Origin: Eggerthellaceae bacterium
GTDB taxonomy: Bacteria; Actinomycetota; Coriobacteriia; Coriobacteriales; Eggerthellaceae
Direction: 5' to 3'
NCBI GenBank assembly: GCA_022791455.1
Contig: JAAVZC010000003.1
Span: 62,001 to 126,000 of the forward strand
DNA length: 64,000 nt
Shown here piece after piece: positions 18,203 to 26,813 of the stretch (its first letter is position 1; each line of letters begins with the position of its first letter). Under the pieces are notes generated by a model. It ran no database searches, was not told the origin of the DNA, and saw only the letters and a list, made by a program, of their open reading frames with translations. Made by a program: the position numbers and the translations under genes.

Positions 18203-18246
18203 GATGCCCTCAACCGGCCCGGCTAGTACGAAACCGACGATAAGCC
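18203..18246 (-). pseudogene. Remnant of a DUF3021 gene
   Basis: This 44-bp stretch matches 38 of 44 positions with the DUF3021 gene at 16000-16043, including 21 identical bases in a row. Read on the minus strand it gives LIVGFVLAGPVEGIEF, compared with LIVGFLFAGPVEGIVV in the intact protein. It starts 5 bp after the ATPase stop codon. No other part of the gene is recognisable. Confidence 0.75.
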
Positions 18247-18318
18247 TCAAATGCTAGCCCAGCCATTTCTTGAAGCGTGAGATAATGGGTACACGACCAA
18301 CAGAAAGGCGGACAGCTC

Positions 18319-18954
18319 ATGGCGTTCGACTATAAGAAGGAATACAAGGAGTTCTACGCGCCTCCCAAGAAGCCGACCATCGTCAACGTGCCGCCCATGA
18401 ACTACATCGCTGTTCGAGGCTCGGGCGACCCCAACGCCGAAGACGGCGAGTACAAACAGTCCATCGGGCTTCTGTACGCCATCGCCTTCACCATCAAAAT
18501 GTCGAAGAAGGGTGACCACCGGATAGAGGGTTATTTCGACTACGTAGTGCCGCCCCTCGAGGGCTTCTGGTGGCAGGACGGCGCAACGGGCGAAATCGAT
18601 TACACGCGCAAAGAGGACCTGAGCTTCATCTCCTGCATCCGCCTTCCCGATTTCGTCACCAGGGAAGACTTCGAATGGGCCATCGGCGAAGCTACGGCGA
18701 AGAAGAAGCAGGATTTCTCGAAGGTGGAGTTCCTGCCCGTGAGCGAGGAGCTTTGCGTGCAGTGCATGCACCTCGGCCCCTACGACAGCGAGCCGGAAAC
18801 CATCGCCAAGATGCACGAATTCGCCGAGAGCCAGGGCTACGCGCCCGACTTTAGCGACGAGCGCCTCCATCACGAGATCTACCTATCGGACCCCAGACGC
18901 TGCGCACCGGAGAAGCTGAAAACCGTCATTCGTCATCCCATCAGCAAGGCGTAA
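18319..18954 (+). CDS. GyrI-like small-molecule-binding domain protein
   Basis: Protein of 211 residues of the GyrI-like superfamily: PTIVNVPPMNYIAVRGSGDPN at the N-terminus, a middle block LLYAIAFTIKMSKKG, and C-terminal LCVQCMHLGPYDSEPETIAKMHEFAESQGY, then HEIYLSDPRRCAPEKLKTVIRHPI. Stand-alone members of this SOUL/GyrI-like fold bind or hydrolyse small hydrophobic or cytotoxic molecules. The ATG follows AAAGGCGG. A short segment upstream (GCGTGAGATAATG) recurs upstream of the PEBP gene at about 20225, perhaps a shared promoter type. Confidence 0.85.
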   Translation: MAFDYKKEYKEFYAPPKKPTIVNVPPMNYIAVRGSGDPNAEDGEYKQSIGLLYAIAFTIKMSKKGDHRIEGYFDYVVPPLEGFWWQDGATGEIDYTRKEDLSFISCIRLPDFVTREDFEWAIGEATAKKKQDFSKVEFLPVSEELCVQCMHLGPYDSEPETIAKMHEFAESQGYAPDFSDERLHHEIYLSDPRRCAPEKLKTVIRHPISKA

Positions 18955-19052
18955 CGCAAAAGTGCGGGCAGGAACGATCAGCCGAGGGCAACTAAAACGC
19001 CTTCAGCTTTGCAGACCGCCTGAAACCAGCACGCCTTGACAGCGATCGGTCG

Positions 19053-20123
19053 CTAGCCCCTCCACACATAGGCAGTTCCCCGACCAGCACCTACCTTCTC
19101 GATCTTGCGGACCTTCACCAAATTTGCAAGGGTTCGCTCGATGGTGGTTTCACTGATATCGGGAAGCGCCGCCGCAATATCAGACTTGCGAACCTTCCCC
19201 ACCTTTGAGCTGAAATAGGCCTCAACACGTTCGGGTTTGGATACCTTCCGCTGAGAGACAAGCGAAACCCGTTCCTCGAAGTCCCGGTACGCGGCAAGGA
19301 TCACCCCGAGCATATAGCGAACGAAGGGGCCGGGGTCGTTTGCGCCCACACCCCATCCTGCCGAACTGTCCGCCAAGGTGTCGTAGTAACTGCCCTTAGT
19401 GCGCTCTATCTCTTTCTCGATCGAAATGTACTTGCCCACCTCGTAACCGTTTTTGTAGAGCAGAAGCAGAGTAAGAAGCCGGCTCATGCGGCCATTTCCG
19501 TCATTGAAAGGATGCACGCATGTGAAATCGAACACAAAAAGAAGCGAAGCGAGAAGCGGATCCATGGTCTCTTGGCCGAACGCGTCATTCAAGGCGCCAC
19601 AAAGCTGCTCCATCGCATCGGGTGTTGCAATGGCAGGGGTCGTTCGGAAGCGGACGTACTCGGTGCCGTCCGGCCTAATACCTCTAATCTCATTGTCTCC
19701 CACTTTGAAATGGCCGCCCATCGAAGACGGCGCATGACGATAGAGGCTGCGATGGAGCTGAAGAATAACATTCGGAGTGATATCAATATGGTCATGGTTC
19801 TCATGAATGGTTGCGAGCACGTCGCGATATCCTGCAATTTCCTCTTCGTCGCGCGATCTGAGATCGGTTTTATCCGCCATAATCTCTTTAAGCCGCTTAT
19901 CGCTTGTTCGAATCCCCTCAATACGATTGGACGCTTCGGTCGACTGTATCTTGGCTACGTCCACCAATGCCCCAAGCACGTCTGTCTGGGCTGCTTGGTA
20001 CAGCTTCTGGCGCCCCCTGTGCTCATGGATGGCCGAGAGGAGATCCATAGTCTCCTGCGTAAGAAGCCCTTCAGGCATCTTACTGTAGTCGAATTGCCTC
20101 ATCGTCTCTCTATTCTGCCTCAT
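19053..20123 (-). CDS. Fic family AMP-transferase-like protein
   Basis: Protein of 356 residues. The Fic motif HPFNDGNGRMSR (residues 204-215) fits HPFx(D/E)GNGRxxR completely. The N-terminal inhibitory motif SNRIEG (65-70) fits (S/T)xxxE(G/N), so this is an autoinhibited class II Fic protein. A C-terminal winged-helix (VRKSDIAAALPDISETTIERTLANLVKVRKIEKVG) suggests DNA binding. Enzymes of this type AMPylate protein targets using ATP. The first ATG has AAGGGCT upstream; a second ATG seven codons later is possible. Confidence 0.93.
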   Translation of the reverse strand: MRQNRETMRQFDYSKMPEGLLTQETMDLLSAIHEHRGRQKLYQAAQTDVLGALVDVAKIQSTEASNRIEGIRTSDKRLKEIMADKTDLRSRDEEEIAGYRDVLATIHENHDHIDITPNVILQLHRSLYRHAPSSMGGHFKVGDNEIRGIRPDGTEYVRFRTTPAIATPDAMEQLCGALNDAFGQETMDPLLASLLFVFDFTCVHPFNDGNGRMSRLLTLLLLYKNGYEVGKYISIEKEIERTKGSYYDTLADSSAGWGVGANDPGPFVRYMLGVILAAYRDFEERVSLVSQRKVSKPERVEAYFSSKVGKVRKSDIAAALPDISETTIERTLANLVKVRKIEKVGAGRGTAYVWRG

Positions 20124-20276
20124 AGCCCTTTTTTCTGCATCATTTTATAACATTATGATGCAAATATATAGAACATGGAGCAACTGCCCCGAGGATACGT
20201 CATCACTGCTGCCGTCTTGCGTAGCGTGAGATAATGAATCCGAGGTCAGCGATCCTCATGCTGCAAGGAGGCCGAA

Positions 20277-20747
20277 ATGAATTCCGTAGAAACACTTGAC
20301 TTCGACTGCTCGGCAATCGACGAGTCGGGAAAGTTCAAACTCGAAAACACCGGTCGCGGGAAGAATCTGTCCCCCGAATTCAGGATCAATAACCTCTCGC
20401 CGGAAGCGAGAACGCTGGTTATAACCCTCGAAGATACGAGCCACCCGATCAAGGATTTCACGCACTGGGTGATATGGAACATACCGGCCACCGAGCATGT
20501 ACCCGGCTCTATTCCCGCCGGGGAAACGGTTCCGGCCCTGGACGGCGCACGTCAAGGTAGAGCATACGGCAACCATCGATATGCTGGCCCTAAGCCACCG
20601 AAAGGCAAGACGCACGTATACCGCTTCACCGCCTACGCCCTCGATTGCGCGCTCTATGCACCTCCTTCCTCCAGGAAGAAGAAGGTGCTTGCCGAAGCTA
20701 TCGGGCACATCATCCAAAAAGGAACCGCTGTCGGAAGCTTCGAATAG
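20277..20747 (+). CDS. YbhB/YbcL family PEBP-like protein
   Basis: Protein of 156 residues of the phosphatidylethanolamine-binding/Raf-kinase-inhibitor-like family. Visible conserved segments are NLSPEFRI, LVITLEDTSHP, FTHWVIWNIPA and YAGPKPPKGKTHVYRFTAYALD. No signal peptide is present, so it is cytoplasmic like E. coli YbhB. Its physiological ligand is unknown. The start has AAGGAGG 5 nt upstream. Confidence 0.93.
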   Translation: MNSVETLDFDCSAIDESGKFKLENTGRGKNLSPEFRINNLSPEARTLVITLEDTSHPIKDFTHWVIWNIPATEHVPGSIPAGETVPALDGARQGRAYGNHRYAGPKPPKGKTHVYRFTAYALDCALYAPPSSRKKKVLAEAIGHIIQKGTAVGSFE

Positions 20748-20785
20748 CAAGCGCAACGGAAAGTCCGTCGCCTCCCGCGCTTGCG

Positions 20786-21247
20786 TCAATGACATTCAAG
20801 TGCCGCGTCCACCGAAACCTTCTTTGGGCGACCCGCTTTTGGGGTATCTGCTTTGCGTGCTTCTACGCTTGCGCGTGTTACCCAGAGGTTGCGGCCTTCG
20901 CGCCATCCGTCTAGTTTTCCCGAATTCACCATGGCAGTGATTCGCGGCCTGGAGAGCCCCAGCTCTCGGGCGGCTTCCGCTGCGCTTATGCGCCCCACCT
21001 GATCGAGCGAGACGTCCACGGACACGATCACGCGCACCCCATCGTGACGTGGCTGGTTGTCGAACCCCGGAGTCGGGAGCGGCCTTCCAGCCATAATGCG
21101 ATCGAGAATGGTCTCGCGCAGCCAGTCGGCGGCGGATTCGCAAGCATCGCCCACATCCTCGCCTTGCGTGGCTCCATCGAAATCAAACGGGGCGATGCAC
21201 CACTGCCGCTCCCCGCGCCACATCTCAAACTCATAGGTATACTGCAT
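20786..21247 (-). CDS. HicB-type antitoxin with C-terminal HTH
   Basis: Protein of 153 residues. The N-terminal part (MQYTYEFEMWRGERQWCIAPFDF ... GEDVGDACESAADWLRETI) is a HicB-like partial RNase H fold. The C-terminal part holds a MerR/excisionase-type helix-turn-helix (ISAAEAARELGLSRPRITAMVNSGKLDGWREGRNLWVTRASV). It follows the HicA toxin gene by 30 bp on the same strand, as in other hicAB loci. It should neutralise HicA and repress the operon. Confidence 0.82.
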   Translation of the reverse strand: MQYTYEFEMWRGERQWCIAPFDFDGATQGEDVGDACESAADWLRETILDRIMAGRPLPTPGFDNQPRHDGVRVIVSVDVSLDQVGRISAAEAARELGLSRPRITAMVNSGKLDGWREGRNLWVTRASVEARKADTPKAGRPKKVSVDAALECH

Positions 21248-21277
21248 TATCTATCCTTTCAGAGAAAAGCGAGCGCG

Positions 21278-21451
21278 CTACTTAAGCCCTGCCTGGATTT
21301 TGATCTTCTCGAACACCTCGTCTTCAATCTCACGATGGCGCTTAAGCAGCACGGTCACTCTTCCGTTTGTAAACTTCTCGTGCTTCGTACCGCCCTTCGA
21401 CCAGAAGCCGTTGCGGATGAGGAACTTCACCACATCCCTTCTTTTCGTCAT
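21278..21451 (-). CDS. hicA: HicA-type mRNA interferase toxin
   Basis: Protein of 57 residues with the double-stranded RNA-binding-like fold of HicA: RRDVVKFLIRNGFWSKGGTKHEKFTNGRVTVLLKRHREI. The central GGTKHEKF carries the expected histidine. HicA cleaves mRNA when not bound by HicB. The start has AGGAGG 6 nt upstream, which separates it from a longer spurious reading frame, and TATAAT lies at 21476-21481. Confidence 0.85.
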   Translation of the reverse strand: MTKRRDVVKFLIRNGFWSKGGTKHEKFTNGRVTVLLKRHREIEDEVFEKIKIQAGLK

Positions 21452-21475
21452 CAGTTCCTCCTGTTGGATAGATAA

Positions 21476-21481
21476 ATTATA
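21476..21481 (-). promoter_or_regulatory. -10 element of the hicAB promoter
   Basis: TATAAT on the minus strand 24 nt before the hicA start, inside a locally AT-rich stretch. No clear -35 hexamer was seen. Confidence 0.55.
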
Positions 21482-21546
21482 AAGTGAGAAAATGATTATT
21501 GCTGAAAATGTTAACTGGATTTCCTGATTATTTTCATCTGAAGGCT

Positions 21547-22482
21547 CTAACGCGCGGAGACGCGGGGGCCGAAGCGGCCGTCGGGGTATTGGCTTACTTG
21601 GCCCGCTCGCTGCAAGGCGGCTATCTCCACCATGAGCCATGGGAGCGGGGCCACGCCCGGCAGACCCTGGGCCACGAGCGCCACCAGCTGCTCGGTGGTG
21701 CGGCACTCTGCCGCAAGCGCCGCGGCCAGCTGGCGACGGGTCTCCTCCTCGGGCGGAAGGGGCTCGTCCGCCTCGGCCGTCACGACCGCCGGCTCCGGCG
21801 ATTTCAGGCAACCGAACGTAGAAAACAGGCAGTCGTCGAAGGCGTCGTCGTCCACGATAGGCGTGGCCCCCTGGTAGATGAGGCGGTTCGCGCCCCGGGA
21901 GGTCTGCGAGGTGATGGCTCCCGGCACCGCCCACACTTCCCGCCCGGCTGCGAGCGCCTCGTCCGCGGTGCTGAATGTGCCGGAAGGCAGCCCCGCCTCC
22001 ACAATGAGGCAGGCAAGGCCCATTCCTGCGATCAGGCGGTTCCGCTCCCTAAAGCCGTAGGGCTGAGGTGGCATGCTCCAATCGTATTCCGAGACCACCG
22101 CCCCACCGCTCGCCACAATCTGCTGGAACAGGGGCAGGTTCTCCTTGGGATACACCTGGTCGATGCCGCCGCCCAAGAACGCCACCGTTGCACCGCCCGC
22201 ATCCAGGGCGCCGCGATGGGCCTCGCTGTCGCAACCCCGGGCCCCGCCGGACACGATGGCGATCCCCCGCTCCGCCGCCCGCTGGGCAAAACGGCGGGCA
22301 CACCCTCGGCCATAAGGCGTCGCCTTGCGCGCCCCCACTACTGCAAGCCCCGGCCGCAGCACCTGCGGATCCCCCACCCCATACAGCTGCTTCGGCGGTC
22401 GCGGCACCAGCTTCAAGGCTTCCGGAAATTGGGGCTCTCGATCCACCAGCATAAACCGCGGCCCCTCTATCAACCGAGACAT
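21547..22482 (-). CDS. dprA: DNA processing protein DprA
   Basis: Protein of 311 residues that loads RecA onto incoming single-stranded DNA during transformation. The Rossmann-like core shows LAVVGARKATPYGRG, IVSGGARGCDSEAHRGAL, VAFLGGGIDQVYPKENLPLF and GFRERNRLIAGM. A C-terminal winged-helix-like domain (RQLAAALAAECRTTEQLVALVAQGLPGV) follows. The ATG of MSRLIEG was chosen because AAAGGATG precedes it. It lies behind comM and yraN, a common competence and DNA-uptake cluster. Confidence 0.95.
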   Translation of the reverse strand: MSRLIEGPRFMLVDREPQFPEALKLVPRPPKQLYGVGDPQVLRPGLAVVGARKATPYGRGCARRFAQRAAERGIAIVSGGARGCDSEAHRGALDAGGATVAFLGGGIDQVYPKENLPLFQQIVASGGAVVSEYDWSMPPQPYGFRERNRLIAGMGLACLIVEAGLPSGTFSTADEALAAGREVWAVPGAITSQTSRGANRLIYQGATPIVDDDAFDDCLFSTFGCLKSPEPAVVTAEADEPLPPEEETRRQLAAALAAECRTTEQLVALVAQGLPGVAPLPWLMVEIAALQRAGQVSQYPDGRFGPRVSAR

Positions 22483-22542
22483 AAAAGAGCATCCTTTCCT
22501 ATCATCATCCGGCTTGAGCAAATGATCCAATGCCGAAATCCC

Positions 22543-24054
22543 TCAACTCCCAATTTCCTCCCGCAACCGAAACCCCAGCGCTTCGGCAATGTGGTCTTGT
22601 CCCACGCGATCCTGCTGCTCTAGATCGGCAATGGTGCGGGCTACCGCCAGCAGCTTCATGATGGCACGCCCGCTCATGGAATAGCCCTGCGCCATAGATT
22701 CCAGAAACGCCTGCGTCCCCTCCTCCATCGCGCACAGGGCCACCAGATCCGGCATCGCCAAGCGCCCCGGCGCCACCTCTTGCCGCGCCATGCGCCATTC
22801 GCTGAACTCCCGCGCCTGCAGTACCCCCTCCCGCAGCACCTCCGAAGACGTGCCGCTGCCGGTGGCCAGCACCGAGGAAGGCGGCAAGCGGGGAATATCC
22901 AGATGAAGGCCAATACGGTCCAAGATGGGGCCGCCGATGCGCCCTTGGTAGGTCTTCACCTGCAGATCGGTGCAACGGCAGGAATGCTCGGGGTCTCCCA
23001 AATAGCCGCACGGGCACGGGTTCGAGGCCGCCAGCAAGACGAAATTCGCCGGCAGCACGATGTTGCCGTCAGCGCGGGTGATGCACACGCTGCCAGACTC
23101 CATTGGCTGACGGATGCTCTGAAGGACCGATGCCTTGAACTCCGCCAGCTCGTCCAAAAACAGAACCCCATGGTGGGCCAGCGAAATCTCTCCCGGACGC
23201 ACGGGGGATCCCCCTCCTACCAGCCCCGCCTGGCTCGCACTGTGATGAGGCGAACGGAAAGGGCGAACACCGGCGAGAATCTTCTCGGTCGGCTCTCCCG
23301 CCACCGAATGGACAGCCGCCGCTTCCAGCTTCTCTTCCTCCGTGAGCGGTGGCAGGATAGAGGCCATCCGCGAGGCGAGCATGGTTTTGCCCGACCCGGG
23401 AGGCCCCATCATCAAAAGCCCGTGGCCGCCCGCAGCGGCAATTTGCATCGCCCGCTTTGCCAGGTCGTGGCCGGCAACGTCGCTGAAATCCGGCGGCTTG
23501 GCGTCTTCCTGCAGCGCAATGGCATCCTGCGCCGGCCGAAAGCCCTCTCCCCCGGGGTGCAGCGCCCCCAGCTGATATAGGTTCAGCTGCTCGAGCCCCT
23601 CCAGGGGCACACGGGGCGACCCTTCGGGCACCACCAGCTGCCAGCCCCCTTGAAGCGCGCAGATGCCGAAAGCCAGGATGCCCGCCACTTGGCGCAGCCG
23701 CCCCTCGAGCGACAGCTCCCCCACGAACATCCGGCCCCCGGTCAGCTCCGCGTCGATCTGCCCCGTGGCTTGCAGAATGCCAAGGGCGATGGGCAAGTCG
23801 AACCCGCTTCCCGCCTTCTTGAGCGAGGACGGGGCCAGGTTCACCACCACTTTCTCGGTGGGCATCGAGAAGCCGCACGCCCGCAGCGCCGCCTTCACCC
23901 GCTCCCGGGATTCGTGGACCGCCGCGTCCGCCATCCCGACAATGGTCATCCCGGGAAGGCCCGGCGCCACCACCACTTCCACGTCTACTGAATAGGCCTC
24001 GACACCGCGCAGCGCGGCACTCTTCACCACGCACTGGCCGAACCGGGGGCTCAT
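22543..24054 (-). CDS. comM: YifB/ComM family Mg-chelatase-like AAA ATPase
   Basis: Protein of 503 residues. The N-terminal Lon-like S5 domain contains VAPGLPGMTIVGMADAAVHESRERVKAAL. The AAA core has Walker A MMGPPGSGKTML (about 213-224), Walker B VLFLDELAEF, and the NPCPCGYLGDPEHSCRC insertion. ComM hexamers promote branch migration in natural transformation. The start ATG overlaps the yraN stop (ATGA), so translation is coupled; dprA follows after 60 bp. Confidence 0.94.
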   Translation of the reverse strand: MSPRFGQCVVKSAALRGVEAYSVDVEVVVAPGLPGMTIVGMADAAVHESRERVKAALRACGFSMPTEKVVVNLAPSSLKKAGSGFDLPIALGILQATGQIDAELTGGRMFVGELSLEGRLRQVAGILAFGICALQGGWQLVVPEGSPRVPLEGLEQLNLYQLGALHPGGEGFRPAQDAIALQEDAKPPDFSDVAGHDLAKRAMQIAAAGGHGLLMMGPPGSGKTMLASRMASILPPLTEEEKLEAAAVHSVAGEPTEKILAGVRPFRSPHHSASQAGLVGGGSPVRPGEISLAHHGVLFLDELAEFKASVLQSIRQPMESGSVCITRADGNIVLPANFVLLAASNPCPCGYLGDPEHSCRCTDLQVKTYQGRIGGPILDRIGLHLDIPRLPPSSVLATGSGTSSEVLREGVLQAREFSEWRMARQEVAPGRLAMPDLVALCAMEEGTQAFLESMAQGYSMSGRAIMKLLAVARTIADLEQQDRVGQDHIAEALGFRLREEIGS

Positions 24055-24686
24055 GAGTGCTGGAACGCGCCGATGTGGTGGCGAATGCCGGCGCGGCCGC
24101 GGTCGAGAGCGACAATAGAGATGACGTCGAAGCGGATGTTCACATCCACCAAATCCGACTGCTTCACGTAGCTCAGGGCAATCTTCTCGTATCGCTGCCG
24201 CTTCTTGGCCGTAACCGCCTCGCCGGGAAAACCCTTGTTCTCGTCGCGGCGCGTTTTCACCTCCACGAATACCAGATCATCGTCGAACAGGCAGATGATG
24301 TCCGCCTCGCCTGCGTAGCAGGTCCAGTTTCGCTCAAGAATGTAGTAGCCCCGCTGCAGAAGATAGCGGCAGGCGGCTTCCTCGCCTCGCGCCCCCAGCG
24401 CCTTGTTACGCTTGCCCTTTTCGGCAACCTCCTCGCCCCAGTCCTCGCCTGGCGGCGGCTCCCCAATCCACGAGTCCATGAGCTCGTCGGTGAAATAGTC
24501 GTCCAGCAGCTCGCCGGACACCATCATCGGCTCTTCCCGCCGATAGAAGCTGGAACCCGCTGCGGTAAGGTACGGGAACGCCTTCGCGGCGCAGTCAGCG
24601 GGAATCGTCCCGACCCCGATGGGAAGCTCATCTTCAAACGACGGAACGGTTGCTGTCTTTTCTTGTTCCTGGCATGGCGACTCCAT
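24051..24686 (-). CDS. UPF0102 (YraN) family endonuclease-like protein
   Basis: Protein of 211 residues. The UPF0102 domain fills the C-terminal 120 residues: KALGARGEEAACRYLLQRGYYILERNW, GEADIICLFDDDLVFVEVKTRR (PD-(D/E)xK core), then RFDVISIV. About 90 residues precede the domain, an extension not typical of the family (usually about 120 in total) and rich in acidic residues. The first ATG has AAAGGGG upstream, supporting the long form. It is coupled to comM and probably acts in Holliday-junction or DNA uptake metabolism, though biochemical roles of this family are poorly known. Confidence 0.88.
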   Translation of the reverse strand: MESPCQEQEKTATVPSFEDELPIGVGTIPADCAAKAFPYLTAAGSSFYRREEPMMVSGELLDDYFTDELMDSWIGEPPPGEDWGEEVAEKGKRNKALGARGEEAACRYLLQRGYYILERNWTCYAGEADIICLFDDDLVFVEVKTRRDENKGFPGEAVTAKKRQRYEKIALSYVKQSDLVDVNIRFDVISIVALDRGRAGIRHHIGAFQHS

Positions 24687-24782
24687 AAGCCTGCCCCTTT
24701 CTCTCGCTGGGGAGAGATACTAGGCCCCGCGTTCGTCAACGCGGCTGCAAACCGTCGCCAAATCGACCCCACCGTTTCGCCG

Positions 24783-24837
24783 TCGCGGCGTCAAATTGCC
24801 ACGCCGCAACCCCATCGCAGCGTCAAATTGCCGCGCC
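24783..24837. repeat. Two tandem copies of a 23-bp repeat between ndk and yraN
   Basis: Copies at 24783-24805 and 24815-24837, 32 bp apart, share GCGTCAAATTGCC and differ at only two positions. Copy 1 is a partial palindrome (GGCGT...ACGCC). They lie about 100 bp upstream of yraN on its 5' side, so may be operators of the yraN-comM-dprA operon. Confidence 0.65.
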
Positions 24838-24871
24838 AGCGACACAAGATTTCCGCCCCCATCCAACAAGA

Positions 24872-24896
24872 AAGCCCCGCCAAATCGGCGGGGCTT
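24872..24896 (-). terminator. Rho-independent terminator of ndk
   Basis: GCCCCGCC and GGCGGGGC form a perfect 8-bp stem with a 5-nt loop, followed on the minus strand by TTTCTTGTT, 31 bp beyond the ndk stop. Confidence 0.88.
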
Positions 24897-24926
24897 CCAC
24901 AAGAAGCGTTCTCTCAGCTGAGAGGC

Positions 24927-25331
24927 TTACGCAAAGAAGATGCTGATCTCGCGCTCGGCGGACTCGGGGCTGTCGGAACCGTGGATTACGTTCTCGTCCA
25001 TGATCAGGCCGAAGTCGCCGCGGATGGTGCCCGGGGCAGCCTCGGCGGGGTTGGTGGCGCCCATGAGGGAGCGGCACTTGGCAACGGCGCCCTCGCCGGA
25101 AATGACCATCTTCACCACGGGGCCGGAGGTGATGTAGGAGATGAGGCCCTCGTAGAACGGCTTGCCCTCGTGCTCGGCGTAGTTGGCCTTCGCCTGCTCC
25201 GGGGTCACCATGCCCAGCTCCATGCGCTCGATCTTCAGGCCGGCGCGCTCGAAGCGGTTGACAATCTCGCCAATGTGGCCGTTGCGCACGCCATCGGGCT
25301 TGATCATGGAATAGGTCTTCTGTACAGTCAT
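24927..25331 (-). CDS. ndk: Nucleoside diphosphate kinase
   Basis: Protein of 134 residues exchanging the gamma-phosphate between nucleoside di- and triphosphates. The N-terminal [22 protein letters not shown] and catalytic-histidine motif [16 protein letters not shown] are intact, as is the [21 protein letters not shown] block. The start has GAAGGAG upstream. A strong terminator follows. Confidence 0.98.
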   Translation of the reverse strand: MTVQKTYSMIKPDGVRNGHIGEIVNRFERAGLKIERMELGMVTPEQAKANYAEHEGKPFYEGLISYITSGPVVKMVISGEGAVAKCRSLMGATNPAEAAPGTIRGDFGLIMDENVIHGSDSPESAEREISIFFA

Positions 25332-25406
25332 GAATTCTCCTTCAATTCAGGGAGTCCGGCTTGGAGCCGGATGCCACTTCCTACGCAGTGGCCGCGTTTT
25401 TCGCAG

Positions 25407-26768
25407 TTAGTTCTGGCTGGGGAAGTACAGCTCCACGTTGGAGATCTTCCAGCTGGCCAGGTCGCGCACCATGGAAACCTTGTAGGTCACCTCGCCGCCC
25501 TCGTCGGTGGTGGCGGTAACGAACACCGAGGACTCCGTCATGGAGCGGTTGACGCCATCCACCACGGCATTCGGGTCAGTTACCACGAACTCCGCCATGG
25601 TCTTGGCGTTCTCCGGCGTCGTGGCGCTGGAGAACAACGTGTCGGCCGCGGCGCTCGGGTCGGCGAAGAGTTCCTTCGCCACCGTCTCCTGGGTGGGATA
25701 GCCATAGCCCTGGGTATAGGCGAACACAAGGGCCGCGCAGGCCAGGATGATGATCACGATGAACGCGAGCAGAATCTTGAGGCCCACGTTGCGGCGCTTG
25801 CGGTCCTTCTTGGCAATGCCCTTGGACCACTGCTCGATCTCCTGATCGGTGGAGTTGAAGAAGTGCTCCTGCCCGTCGGCCGGGTTGTCGTACATCCCCA
25901 GATATCCGGGGAAGTTCTCGTCCTGCGAGGGGTCGTCGTAGTAGAACGGGTCCTGCGCACCGGCCATGGGGTCGGTCACCGGCATGCCATCGGCGCCCAC
26001 GTCCAAGCCGGACATGTCCGCCACCGGCAGCATCTGGGTGGCATCGGCCTGCCCCTGGGCCACCACGCCAATAGCGCGCTGGTAGTCCACGCTTGCAGCA
26101 TCGGAAAGGAAATAGGTCTTGTCCCGCAGCGCCTCTTCGAACGCGCTGACCGCTTCCGACATCTTCCCCGCCGCCACATAGGCCTGGCCCAGGTTGGCGT
26201 AGAGCTTGTTCTTGGTGGCCGGCTTCATCTCGAAGGGCAGGGCGCTCTCGTAAGAGGCCACCGCGTCCAGCGGGCGGTCGAGCGCCATGAAGCACAGACC
26301 CAGGTTCAGCAGAGCCTTCGTGACGTCCGGGTTCGCCTCGTCCAGGGCCGCCTCGCGAAACGCCACGCCCGCCTCGGCGGTCTTGCCCAGCTTCATGAGG
26401 GCGCTGCCCATGCCCATGTAGGCCTTGTAGGGGGTCTCGTTGCCGCCCTCTTCCACCGAGAGCTTGAAGCAGCGTACCGCGTGATCGTAATCGCGCAACG
26501 ACGCATAGGCCATGCCGAGGTTGCACTCCACCGTGGAGATTGCCCCGTACTGGGGGTCGGCGCTGGCCTGGGTGTAGGCCTGAATGGCCTCGGAAGGGTT
26601 GTTGAGCTTGATCAGGCAGTTGCCGATCTGGTGATACAAAAGCCCCGTCTCGCCCGGAGCCAGCGGGACGGACGCGTCCTGAAGGCATTCCGTGAAGGCG
26701 ATGAGCGCCGTCGGATAGTCCCTGAGCTGGTACTGTCGGTTAGCGTAGTCGAAGAGCTCTTTGTTCAT
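25407..26768 (-). CDS. TPR protein with one membrane helix
   Basis: Protein of 453 residues. Residues 1-235 contain about six TPR units (YRQ/YPTALIAFTECLQ, HQIGNCLIKLNNPSEAIQAYTQA, NLGMAYASLRDYDHAVRCFKL, GMGSALMKLGKTAEAGVAFREA, NLGLCFMALDRPLDAVASYESA, NLGQAYVAAGKMSEAVSAFEEA). A linker and one membrane helix near 330-350 (LLAFIVIIILACAALVFAY) follow, then an extracytoplasmic domain of about 100 residues. The topology, TPRs inside and a C-terminal domain outside, suggests a scaffold coupling cytoplasmic and envelope functions; the process is unknown. It lies 45 bp downstream of the cyclophilin gene. Confidence 0.85.
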   Translation of the reverse strand: MNKELFDYANRQYQLRDYPTALIAFTECLQDASVPLAPGETGLLYHQIGNCLIKLNNPSEAIQAYTQASADPQYGAISTVECNLGMAYASLRDYDHAVRCFKLSVEEGGNETPYKAYMGMGSALMKLGKTAEAGVAFREAALDEANPDVTKALLNLGLCFMALDRPLDAVASYESALPFEMKPATKNKLYANLGQAYVAAGKMSEAVSAFEEALRDKTYFLSDAASVDYQRAIGVVAQGQADATQMLPVADMSGLDVGADGMPVTDPMAGAQDPFYYDDPSQDENFPGYLGMYDNPADGQEHFFNSTDQEIEQWSKGIAKKDRKRRNVGLKILLAFIVIIILACAALVFAYTQGYGYPTQETVAKELFADPSAAADTLFSSATTPENAKTMAEFVVTDPNAVVDGVNRSMTESSVFVTATTDEGGEVTYKVSMVRDLASWKISNVELYFPSQN

Positions 26769-26813
26769 GGGTTTCCTAACTTTTCGCCGAAGTTCCTGGC
26801 TGAGAAGCGGCCG

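Noticed and set aside
25351-25367. TCCGGCTTGGAGCCGGA hairpin upstream of ndk as terminator of the TPR gene
   Set aside because: The stem is perfect but no T-run follows on the minus strand, so termination is doubtful.
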